A program made the position numbers and the translations under genes. The notes beneath the pieces were generated by a model. That model did no database searches and was not told where the DNA came from. It was given only the letters and a program-made list of their open reading frames with translations. Positions 32,202 to 40,598 of a stretch of DNA of 64,000 bases are shown in pieces. The first letter of the stretch is position 1. The number at the start of each line of letters is the position of its first letter. Source of the stretch: JAAYHV01 sp964400515 (lineage in GTDB: Bacteria > Bacillota > Clostridia > Peptostreptococcales > Anaerovoracaceae); NCBI GenBank assembly GCA_964400515.1, contig CAYNTJ010000003.1:62001-126000 (forward strand), given 5' to 3'.

Positions 32202-34919
32202 CTATTTAACATATTTGATTAACGCTTGATATAATTCATCTCTGTTAATGGGCTTAGGAATGTGTCCTTGCATACCCGCCTCAATACTCTTATCAATATC
32301 CTCCTCATAGGCATTTGCGCTCAGCGCTATAATCGGAACCACCTTGTCAAATTTCCTTATGGCTTTTGATGCTTCTATTCCGTCTACCACCGGCATTCTT
32401 ATATCCATTAGTATAGCGTCATATTTGAAGCTTTTTGCCATCTCTATTCCCTTACTTCCATTTTGTGCCAAATCAACCTTTAAACCAATTTTTTCCAGCA
32501 ATTTTATTGTGATCATGGCATTGGTATTGTTATCTTCACAGAGTAGAACCTCTTTACCTGTCAACGAACCCAAATCCAGCTCATCTTGGTATTCTCCCGC
32601 ATAATCTCCCTTATTTATTTCCACAGGAATTTTTACAGTAAATGTTGTGCCTTCATTTAACTTACTGCTACATTTTATATCGCCGCTCATCAGTTCCACC
32701 AAATTCTTTGTGATAGAAAGTCCTAATCCTGTTCCACCCTCTTCTTTTGATTCGGAGTTTTCTTCCTGGGCAAATTTATCATACATTTTTTCCATAAATG
32801 ATTCGCTCATTCCCACCCCGTTATCCGAAATCATGCTCACTATATAGCTCTTTTCGTTTAAATCTCTTTTATGAAAGCTCACTCTGATTTTGCCGCCTTT
32901 AGGTGTATATTTAATACTATTGTTGATTAAATTCAATATTATTTGTCTAAATCTTATGGAATCAATAAAAACCTTGGCATTCTTTAGCTTATCATCTAAA
33001 TATAGCTCCAATTCAATGTCTTTATTTTGCGCCCTGTCCTTAACATTATTTACTATCATTTCATAGTTTGAACTAAAATCCGTCCATTTATTTTGTAGAT
33101 CTACAGCTCCTTGCTCAATTCTTTGTATATCTAATACATCATTTAACAGGGCAAGCAAATACAAGGAACTGTGTTTTATGTTTCCGAAATACTCTTTGGC
33201 TTTTCCGTCATCTATTTCTTCCACTCCGAATTCACTCATTCCTATTATGGCATTCATAGGAGTCCTCATATCATGGCTCATCCTGCCCAAAAAATCGGAT
33301 TTTGCGGCATTTGCTTTGACTAATTCCTTGTTCTTTGCCTCAAGCCTATCTCTGTTAATAATCCACACTTTTCTCAGAACCAAGTAAGCCAATATGAACA
33401 TTACTGCAAATACTGATATGGCCTGTCTATAGCTGGTCCAAAAATCATAACTGTTGTAGTCATCCGTTGCTTCGTATAAGACATCTCCTATATTTGATTC
33501 AATATCTTCCCTTACCCAAGGATATATGCATTTGTTAATTATGGTTAAAAGCTCCTTTGGAGCGTTTTCCTTAATACCAATTGATTCCTTAATATCAAGA
33601 TTTCCATATGTATAAATATTTATATTATTGCTGTATATTTGATTGATTATAACCTGTGCACTAAGCTCATCCACAAATATAGCCTCAATATTTCTATGTT
33701 CAATAGCATAGGCAATTTTTTCAAAACTTTCATAGCTTATGAGTTGTGAGCCTTGATAGATATTACCTATGACTTCCTTGTTGCTATTATGATTATCCAG
33801 TATGCCTACCCTTTTAAAATCGCTGTTGTCATAGTAAACTTCAGTATAATTATATTCAAGTATTGGGTCGCTTATTTCCAGTCCCATAGTTCTTCCCATG
33901 TACAAATCGCTGGGCACTCCTATCATACCTTCAACATTTTCGCCATCAGAAAGCTCTATATTAAGACCTGTTAGTTCGTTTATAATTTTGCATATTTCCA
34001 CATATATTCCATAATCCACTTCATTTTCAATCCAATAAAAAGGCGGATTATTATTATATACCCCAAGCCTTATAATCTCATCCGAATTTTTCTTAATGAA
34101 TTCACTTTCTTCCCTGGTAAAATTTGGGTGCCCCAACTGTGCATTGGCAAAATACTTTCTGGTTAATTCGGTGCAAAACAAAGGCTCATTACCATTTAAC
34201 TCTTTCATGGATGCATTAATGCTCTCCATGAGTTTGTCATTTTCTTTATTGACGGCAATATAAAAATCCGTAGAACCCGTGCTAAGTATTATTTTTTCGT
34301 TTTCAGTTATCCTGTATTCACTAGAAAATATCCCGTCAATTTCCCTATTATTCAAGGCATCTATTAACCATTCATCTTCATTTTTTCCCGGGGCCGAAGT
34401 GAAGCTATATTCTATATTGTTATCACTGGCGAATTCTTCAAAAAAAGCATTTGAGGCATTATCCTTATATACTCCTATCCTAATACCGTTTAACTCTTTT
34501 GTATCCCCTAGATAGTAATTGTCATTTGTGTTTAATGAGGTTAAAACATATTTTTTCGAACCCATGGGATAATCGGATAGCAGAAATTCCCTTTCCCTTT
34601 CAGGGGTTTTTATCATGGAGCATAATAAGTCAATTTCTCCATCTTTAAGCATATCCATTGATTCCTGCCATGTTTTTTCATAACCTACAAATTCAAATTC
34701 CAGGTCACTATACCTGGATAGATGTTCAAGATATTCATATCCATAACCACTTAAATTTCCATCTTCATTCATATCGTTAAAGCCGTCCCATTTATAGAAG
34801 CCAACCTTCACAGTATTGTTTTCCTCAGCACTACTAACCAAAACATTACCGGACAAATTAGATATGCCCAGCATTATAATTATCAATATTAAGGATATTC
34901 TTCTATATTTGTATATCAT
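32202..34919 (-). CDS. Hybrid histidine kinase with two periplasmic-binding-type sensor domains
   Basis: 905 residues. Signal or anchor at 8-27, two SBP_bac_3-like solute-binding domains (about 35-255 and 283-480), one helix at 499-516, a short linker, the dimerisation/phosphorylation region with His549 (SHDMRTPMNAIIG), an ATPase domain (NLINNSIKYT, DNGVGM, GGTGLGLSI) and a receiver with Asp839 (DAILMDIRMPVVDG). No HPt domain or response regulator is adjacent. Architecture is EvgS/BvgS-like without the HPt part. It probably senses an amino acid or similar solute outside the cell. Confidence 0.9.
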   Translation of the reverse strand: MIYKYRRISLILIIIMLGISNLSGNVLVSSAEENNTVKVGFYKWDGFNDMNEDGNLSGYGYEYLEHLSRYSDLEFEFVGYEKTWQESMDMLKDGEIDLLCSMIKTPEREREFLLSDYPMGSKKYVLTSLNTNDNYYLGDTKELNGIRIGVYKDNASNAFFEEFASDNNIEYSFTSAPGKNEDEWLIDALNNREIDGIFSSEYRITENEKIILSTGSTDFYIAVNKENDKLMESINASMKELNGNEPLFCTELTRKYFANAQLGHPNFTREESEFIKKNSDEIIRLGVYNNNPPFYWIENEVDYGIYVEICKIINELTGLNIELSDGENVEGMIGVPSDLYMGRTMGLEISDPILEYNYTEVYYDNSDFKRVGILDNHNSNKEVIGNIYQGSQLISYESFEKIAYAIEHRNIEAIFVDELSAQVIINQIYSNNINIYTYGNLDIKESIGIKENAPKELLTIINKCIYPWVREDIESNIGDVLYEATDDYNSYDFWTSYRQAISVFAVMFILAYLVLRKVWIINRDRLEAKNKELVKANAAKSDFLGRMSHDMRTPMNAIIGMSEFGVEEIDDGKAKEYFGNIKHSSLYLLALLNDVLDIQRIEQGAVDLQNKWTDFSSNYEMIVNNVKDRAQNKDIELELYLDDKLKNAKVFIDSIRFRQIILNLINNSIKYTPKGGKIRVSFHKRDLNEKSYIVSMISDNGVGMSESFMEKMYDKFAQEENSESKEEGGTGLGLSITKNLVELMSGDIKCSSKLNEGTTFTVKIPVEINKGDYAGEYQDELDLGSLTGKEVLLCEDNNTNAMITIKLLEKIGLKVDLAQNGSKGIEMAKSFKYDAILMDIRMPVVDGIEASKAIRKFDKVVPIIALSANAYEEDIDKSIEAGMQGHIPKPINRDELYQALIKYVK

Positions 34920-34973
34920 TTTAAACCTTCCGTAATATAATTATATCATATAATCAAATAATATAAAGACGTA

Positions 34974-35002
34974 TTGACAAAAGACTAATTTGTATTTAGT
35001 AT
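34974..35002 (+). promoter_or_regulatory. Promoter of the TetR-family gene with imperfect palindrome
   Basis: TTGACA (34974-34979), 17 bases, TAGTAT (34997-35002). The spacer and -10 hold ACTAA-N7-TTAGT, an imperfect palindrome in the position expected for an autoregulatory site. Confidence 0.6.
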
Positions 35003-35020
35003 TGAATAATGGAGGTAGAC

Positions 35021-35605
35021 ATGTCTAGAAAAGGAAATAAGAATACAAAAGGTAAAATAGTTAATGCGGCTTGGAAGCTTTTTTATGAGCAGGGATATGA
35101 AAACACCACGGTGGAAGATATTGTGGAAGAGTCAAGGACTTCCAGGGGCTCCTTTTATCATTACTTTGAAGGTAAGGATTCTTTGCTTTCTTCTTTGTCA
35201 TACCTTTTTGACGAGAAATACGAGGAGCTGATAGATAATCTAACCGATGATATGAGCTCCATAGATAAATTGATATATTTAAACAAGGAATTATTCTTAA
35301 TGATAGAAAACTCCATAAGCATAGATCTCCTTGCCATGCTTTATTCCTCTCAACTTATTACCAAGGGAGACAAGCATCTTTTGGATACCAATAGATTTTA
35401 TTATAAGCTTCTCAGGCAGATAGTAAGAGAAGGCATGGAAAAGGGAGAGCTAAAAAACGATTTGGCCGTAAATGAAATTACTAAGGCTTATGCCTTATTC
35501 GAAAGAGCCTTGCTATATGATTGGTGTATTTGCAATGGTGACTATTCATTAAATAAGTATGCTCAAGAGATGATGCCTAAATTCTTGGAATGGTATAAAA
35601 ATTAG
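35021..35605 (+). CDS. TetR-family transcriptional regulator
   Basis: 194 residues. ATG at 35021 follows TGGAGG by five bases; an ATG at 35009 overlaps that ribosome site. The HTH is TTVEDIVEESRTSRGSFYHYFEGKDSLL (residues about 27-55). The C-terminal ligand domain has no recognisable signature. Divergent from the hybrid kinase and upstream of putP; its target is unknown. Confidence 0.9.
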   Translation: MSRKGNKNTKGKIVNAAWKLFYEQGYENTTVEDIVEESRTSRGSFYHYFEGKDSLLSSLSYLFDEKYEELIDNLTDDMSSIDKLIYLNKELFLMIENSISIDLLAMLYSSQLITKGDKHLLDTNRFYYKLLRQIVREGMEKGELKNDLAVNEITKAYALFERALLYDWCICNGDYSLNKYAQEMMPKFLEWYKN

Positions 35606-35640
35606 TACGATATATTAATAGTATTGTGTATATTATTTTC

Positions 35641-35686
35641 AAAGTCTAAAACCCTTTAAATAAAGGGAGTTTAGACTTTTTAATTT
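35641..35686 (+). terminator. Terminator after the TetR-family gene
   Basis: Two-part stem: AAAGTCTAAA pairs with TTTAGACTTT, and CCCTTT with AAAGGG, with an AAAT loop. It is followed by TTAATTTG. It separates tetR from putP. Confidence 0.85.
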
Positions 35687-35781
35687 GTATTTAAAATAAT
35701 TATGTATAGAATTTATTCTGTGTTTCGTTCTAGTATTTTATATGTTATAATAGCTAATATTTACTTTGCAAGGAGAGAATT

Positions 35782-37314
35782 ATGACTACAAACGAAATCT
35801 ATATTTTATTATCAATTATTGTTTATCTTATTTTCATAGTGGCAATAGGTATATTCTATTCCAAAAGAAATGAAGATGTTTCTGATTTTTACTTAGGCGG
35901 AAGAAAGCTCGGGCCTTTTGTAACCGCCATGAGTGCCGAAGCCTCTGATATGAGCAGCTGGCTGTTGATGGGCCTTCCCGGAGTAGCATATATATCCGGT
36001 CTTGGAGAAGCTGCTTGGACTGCCATTGGACTTGCCATAGGAACCTATCTTAATTGGTTATTGGTGGCAAGAAGAGTTAGGGAATATTCCCATCAGGTTG
36101 ATGCCATTACAATACCTGATTTTTTTAATAAAAGATACCACGATAAAAGGAGATTGTTGGGAGGAATAGCTGCCGTAGTAATAATAATCTTTTTTATACC
36201 TTATACAGCCTCAGGTTTTGCCGCATGCGGAAAACTATTTAGCAGTCTGTTTGGAATCGATTATTTTACGGCAATGCTAATCAGTGCCGCTGTAATAGTG
36301 GCTTATACCACATTAGGCGGATTTTTAGCTGCCAGCACCAGCGATTTTATTCAGAGTATAGTTATGACCATAGCCTTGGTTGTGGTTTTAGTCTTCGGTA
36401 TTAAAACCGCAGGAGGCTTTGACAATGTCATTGAAAACTCAAAGGAAATGGCAGGATACCTTTCATTGGGTGCTGTTCATGATGCCGCCGGTAATCAATC
36501 TGTTGATTATGGTTTCATAACGATAGTTAGCACTTTGGCCTGGGGATTAGGTTACTTTGGTATGCCCCATGTTCTCCTTAGATTCATGGCTATAGAAGAA
36601 AGAGACAAGCTTGTAACATCAAGAAGAATAGCTACAACTTGGGTTATTATATCCTTGGGAATAGCCATATTAATAGGAATTATCGGAAATGCAATGTCCA
36701 GTAACGGATCAATTGCAAGCCTAGAAGGCTCAGGTTCCGAGACTATAATAATTCAAATCGCCAATCTGTTGAGCAGCTATGGCATTTTGCCTGCAATAAT
36801 TGCCGGAGTAATACTGGCCGGTATATTGGCAGCTACCATGTCCACCTCTGATTCACAGCTTTTGGCCGCTGCTTCAGGAGTTTCTCAGGATTTAATGAAC
36901 AACTGCTTTAAAATAAAGCTTAATCAAAAAGCTTCCATGATCGTTGCCAGATCCACTGTTATATTAATATCAGTAGTGGCCGTAGCTTTTGCATCAAACC
37001 CTGACAGTTCAGTGTTTGAAATAGTAAGCTTTGCTTGGGCGGGCTTTGGGGCTTGCTTTGGTCCTGTAATGTTAACAGCTTTGTTTTGGAAGAGATCAAA
37101 TATGCAAGGTGCTATGGCAGGTATGATAGCCGGAGGTTCAATGATATTTATATGGAAGTATCTGGTAAGACCTTTGGGAGGAGCCTTTAATATTTACGAG
37201 CTGTTACCTGCTTTCATATTCGCTTTATTGGCTATTGTAATAGTTAGCTTGGCAACAAAAGAGCCTGACGAGACTATTATGGAAGAATATAAAAGGGTTG
37301 AAAATATTATTTAA
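35782..37314 (+). CDS. putP: Sodium/proline symporter
   Basis: 510 residues, twelve or thirteen helices of the SSS (LeuT-fold) family. SDFYLGGRKLGPFVTAMSAEASDMSSWLLMGLPG (here broken into its parts) holds the PutP signature, with the Na+-site Ser/Ala residues, and GILAATMSTSDSQLLAAAS is the second conserved block. It imports proline, or a related solute, with Na+. The ribosome site AAGGAGAG is eight bases before ATG. TATAAT near 35746 is a likely -10 with a poor -35. Single-gene unit. Confidence 0.93.
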   Translation: MTTNEIYILLSIIVYLIFIVAIGIFYSKRNEDVSDFYLGGRKLGPFVTAMSAEASDMSSWLLMGLPGVAYISGLGEAAWTAIGLAIGTYLNWLLVARRVREYSHQVDAITIPDFFNKRYHDKRRLLGGIAAVVIIIFFIPYTASGFAACGKLFSSLFGIDYFTAMLISAAVIVAYTTLGGFLAASTSDFIQSIVMTIALVVVLVFGIKTAGGFDNVIENSKEMAGYLSLGAVHDAAGNQSVDYGFITIVSTLAWGLGYFGMPHVLLRFMAIEERDKLVTSRRIATTWVIISLGIAILIGIIGNAMSSNGSIASLEGSGSETIIIQIANLLSSYGILPAIIAGVILAGILAATMSTSDSQLLAAASGVSQDLMNNCFKIKLNQKASMIVARSTVILISVVAVAFASNPDSSVFEIVSFAWAGFGACFGPVMLTALFWKRSNMQGAMAGMIAGGSMIFIWKYLVRPLGGAFNIYELLPAFIFALLAIVIVSLATKEPDETIMEEYKRVENII

Positions 37315-37344
37315 AATACCAATAGCCATAAAATATATCAAATG

Positions 37345-37381
37345 AAAAAAGATTCGGTTTTAAATTTACCGAATCTTTTTT
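37345..37381. terminator. Bidirectional terminator between putP and serS
   Basis: AAAAAAGATTCGGT (37345-37358) and ACCGAATCTTTTTT (37368-37381) form a 14-bp stem with a nine-base loop and T runs on both strands. Confidence 0.93.
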
Positions 37382-37384
37382 CAT

Positions 37385-38656
37385 TTATTTTATTTCGTTT
37401 TCTTTCATATAAGGTACCAGTACCTCAGGTACCCTCACCGTACCATCTTCTCTTTGATAATTTTCCAGAATCGCGGCCACCGTTCTTCCCACCGCAAGGC
37501 CCGAGCCATTTAGGGTATGTACAAACTCCGGTTTAGCTTTATCATCCCTTCTAAACCTTATATTTGCTCTCCTTGCTTGGTAATCTTCAAAATTACTGCA
37601 ACTTGATATTTCCACATACCTATTATAGCTAGGCATCCATACCTCAATATCATAAGTCATGGCAGATGAAAAGCCTAAATCACCGGAGCTTAGCCTTACA
37701 ACTCTGTACGGAATTTTTAACTGCTTTAAAACCTCTTCCGCATCCAACGTCAAGCTTTCCAGTTCTTCATAGGAATCTTCGGGCTTAACAAATTTTACCA
37801 GCTCCACCTTATTAAACTGATGCTGCCTAATTAGTCCCCTGGTGTCTCTACCTGCACTTCCCGCTTCTTTTCTGAAGCAAGGAGTATAAGCTGTATAATA
37901 GACCGGCAATTCTTCGATTTTCATTATTTCTTCGCCTCTTAAATTAGTAAGAGGGACTTCTGCCGTGGGAACCAGGAAAAAATCCTTTGCAGGGACATGA
38001 AACATATCATCTTCGAATTTAGGGAGTTGTCCTGTGCCCGTCATAGCCGCCCTATTAACCATAAAAGGCGGTAATATTTCAGAATAATCTTGTTCTATAG
38101 TGTGTAGGTCAAGCATAAAATTGATTACAGCTCTTTCTAGTCTTGCCCCTAATCCTTTATAAACAGTAAATCTTGCGCCGGATATCTTAGCTGCCCTTTC
38201 AAAATCAAGAATTTCAAGTTTCTCTCCAATATCCCAGTGGGCTTTGGGTTCAAAGTCAAAGCGGGTAGGTTCCATGTATTTTCTTAATTCTACATTTTCC
38301 GTATCATCTTTACCCACCTGTACTTCTTTGTATGGGGTATTTGGAACATTAAGCAGGGCCAATTTTAATTCTTCTTCAATATTTGACAGCTTAGCATCCA
38401 TTTCCTTGATGTCATCACTTAAGGCCTTCATTTCAGCCATTATACTACTTGTATCTTCACCCTGTTTTTTTAGTTTGGGTATTTCTTTAGATACGGTCTT
38501 TTGTCTGTTTTTCATGACTTCAACCTTCGATAAAATATCGCGCCTGTTTAAATCCAGTTCTTTAATATTTTCTAATCCGAAATCACCCTTTCCCCTCTTT
38601 TCTACCTGTTCCTTGACCTCTTCAAAATCCTCTCTTATTCTTTTGATATCTAGCAT
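37385..38656 (-). CDS. serS: Seryl-tRNA synthetase
   Basis: 423 residues. An N-terminal coiled-coil arm (residues about 30-105) reads serine-tRNA; the class II core has PTAEVPLTNL, FRKEAGSAGRDTRGLIRQHQF and the C-terminal TLNGSGLAVGRT motif 3. It is the fourth and last gene of a minus-strand run, 13 bases after the glutamine-synthetase gene. There is no room for a T-box leader in front of it, so it should follow the expression of the cluster. Confidence 0.97.
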   Translation of the reverse strand: MLDIKRIREDFEEVKEQVEKRGKGDFGLENIKELDLNRRDILSKVEVMKNRQKTVSKEIPKLKKQGEDTSSIMAEMKALSDDIKEMDAKLSNIEEELKLALLNVPNTPYKEVQVGKDDTENVELRKYMEPTRFDFEPKAHWDIGEKLEILDFERAAKISGARFTVYKGLGARLERAVINFMLDLHTIEQDYSEILPPFMVNRAAMTGTGQLPKFEDDMFHVPAKDFFLVPTAEVPLTNLRGEEIMKIEELPVYYTAYTPCFRKEAGSAGRDTRGLIRQHQFNKVELVKFVKPEDSYEELESLTLDAEEVLKQLKIPYRVVRLSSGDLGFSSAMTYDIEVWMPSYNRYVEISSCSNFEDYQARRANIRFRRDDKAKPEFVHTLNGSGLAVGRTVAAILENYQREDGTVRVPEVLVPYMKENEIK

Positions 38657-38669
38657 AATCCCACTTCCC

Positions 38670-40583
38670 TTAAAATAAATTTTTCCTGTATTTAATATAC
38701 AAAGATCTCAAATCTTCTAATTTTTTCTGTATCTCGATATGAAGTTCCGATGCTCTATCGAAATCATATCTATCCAAGGCTTCTTTTTCCTTAGTAAGCA
38801 AGCATTTTGAATCTATACTGTCTTTACCCAGCTCATACCTTATGGAGTTTATTTTATCCCAATTTGAGATATCATAATCCGTAGCATCTTCTTCATGGCA
38901 TCTTACACATTCTCTAACGAAATTCATTGCATTCGGAACCAGCCTATCATGAAGCTCCGTTTTCCATTTGCTAAGAACTTGTGCCTTGTAAGATTTTAAT
39001 ACTATCTCAGGAATTATTCCATCTGACATTAGTACCTTAACCTTCTCTTTTTCCGTATCTAAAGCTTTGATATTTTCCCATACGGTAGCAGGAGCTTTAC
39101 CAAACAACTTATCTCTTTCTTCCTTGGTAAAGTCAGAAAAAACATTATCTTCAGTCCTGTAAACTCTATATTTTTCCAAGTAAAAATCTTCTTCGCCATA
39201 TTCTTTAGACATGGACAGCTCCAACTCACCCGGTGTCTTTTTCGCTCTTAAGACAGCTCTTATGCCATCAAGCATAACTAAATAAGCTGCACCCAGTACC
39301 AAATAAGTGTTGCTGTGAGGATTTGGCGCCCTAAGCTCGAACCTGGTTGCCAAAGGATTGTTGTTATCCCTTATCAATCCCACTAAAACTGTTCTGTTCC
39401 TTGATAATTCGTTAATGCTGCGACCCAAAGATGTAACTATGCATATAGGCGCTTCAAATCCGGGTTTTAATCTGTTAAACGCATCATTTGTAGCGCTAAC
39501 AAAAGGATTTAGTACCTCATAGTTCTTAAGAATTCCCATTAATGCTCCAAAGCCGATAGGACTCATATAGTCGGCCTTTTTGTCTTTAGGGGTGAACAGA
39601 TTAACTATTTTACCATTCTTTAGCTTAGCAGCTACGCCCAGATGTGTATGCTCTCCGCTTCCCGCTACTCCCGGGATAGGTTTCGCTAAAAATGTCACGT
39701 CTAGTCCAAACTGAGTAAATACATCCCTAACTACACATTTAACCTGATATTCATTATCTGCTGCCTGCATGGCATCGGCATACTTCCAGTCAATTTCCAG
39801 CTGTTCCATAATATGATCATAGGAACCGGAATTTCCCATCTTTGCCTTTACCCCGCCCACTTCTTTATGGCCCATTTCGATTTCAAATCCAAAACAATCC
39901 AATATCTCCAAGGCCTTTTCCAGGGCACTTCTAACAGGCCCGATGGTTCTCTTCCAATACTGCTCTTTTAACACCTGCGCCGTGAAAAGCTGCTCCCTAT
40001 CAGCTCTGTCATCCGGGGTCTTAACCCAAAATTCCAGCTCTGTTGCACTGGTTATAAGCACCTCTTTTATTTCGCTTATGTCATCGATATCAAGATAATC
40101 ATATACATAAGGATTATCAACTATTTCTTTTAGAACCTCTTTTTTAAAATGATCGATGCTTTTTTTCAAGAACACCCTAGAACCACATTCCATCTTATCG
40201 TTATGCTTTAAAAATGAAGGAATCCTAAGAGTTCCCACCGGTAAACCGGTATTAGTATCGATATTATTGTAATTGTGATCAACAAACCAGTTGACTTCTA
40301 AATCCGGTATAATATCAACCTTAGCATTGTTTAATTCAACTATTATCGGTAATGCTACACTCGAACCGTCTGTTTGTACACCATTAATTAGAATCTTCTC
40401 CATATCTTCGTGGAAAACTTTAATGGGTATTTTTTCATCCGTTTCGTGTCCCCCCAAATCAATACCAACAAGTGAAACAAACTTAACTTCCGGATGCTCG
40501 GATAGTATCCTTCTTACCTTACCCGGCTGATGATCCTCGGGCTTAATGGTAAACAGCATCTTTTCTAAATCAAAATCAAACAT
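38670..40583 (-). CDS. Glutamine synthetase family protein, long clostridial form
   Basis: 637 residues, longer than the usual 440-470 of GlnA type I. The beta-grasp N-terminus and catalytic domain are recognisable: ATELEFWVKTPDD (ExE metal ligands), FEIEMGHKEVGGVKAKMG, GSGEHTHLGVAAKL (the GSGMHVH region) and RFELRAPNPHSNTYLVLGAAYL. The extra 150 residues at the C-terminus are helical. The key residues appear present, so ligation of ammonia to glutamate or to another amino acid is possible. Whether it is the main glutamine synthetase is unknown. Confidence 0.85.
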   Translation of the reverse strand: MFDFDLEKMLFTIKPEDHQPGKVRRILSEHPEVKFVSLVGIDLGGHETDEKIPIKVFHEDMEKILINGVQTDGSSVALPIIVELNNAKVDIIPDLEVNWFVDHNYNNIDTNTGLPVGTLRIPSFLKHNDKMECGSRVFLKKSIDHFKKEVLKEIVDNPYVYDYLDIDDISEIKEVLITSATELEFWVKTPDDRADREQLFTAQVLKEQYWKRTIGPVRSALEKALEILDCFGFEIEMGHKEVGGVKAKMGNSGSYDHIMEQLEIDWKYADAMQAADNEYQVKCVVRDVFTQFGLDVTFLAKPIPGVAGSGEHTHLGVAAKLKNGKIVNLFTPKDKKADYMSPIGFGALMGILKNYEVLNPFVSATNDAFNRLKPGFEAPICIVTSLGRSINELSRNRTVLVGLIRDNNNPLATRFELRAPNPHSNTYLVLGAAYLVMLDGIRAVLRAKKTPGELELSMSKEYGEEDFYLEKYRVYRTEDNVFSDFTKEERDKLFGKAPATVWENIKALDTEKEKVKVLMSDGIIPEIVLKSYKAQVLSKWKTELHDRLVPNAMNFVRECVRCHEEDATDYDISNWDKINSIRYELGKDSIDSKCLLTKEKEALDRYDFDRASELHIEIQKKLEDLRSLYIKYRKNLF

Positions 40584-40598
40584 CTCTACCCCTTTTCT

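Noticed and set aside
37385..38669. T-box leader for serS
   Set aside because: Only 13 bases separate serS from the upstream gene, with no room for a T-box.
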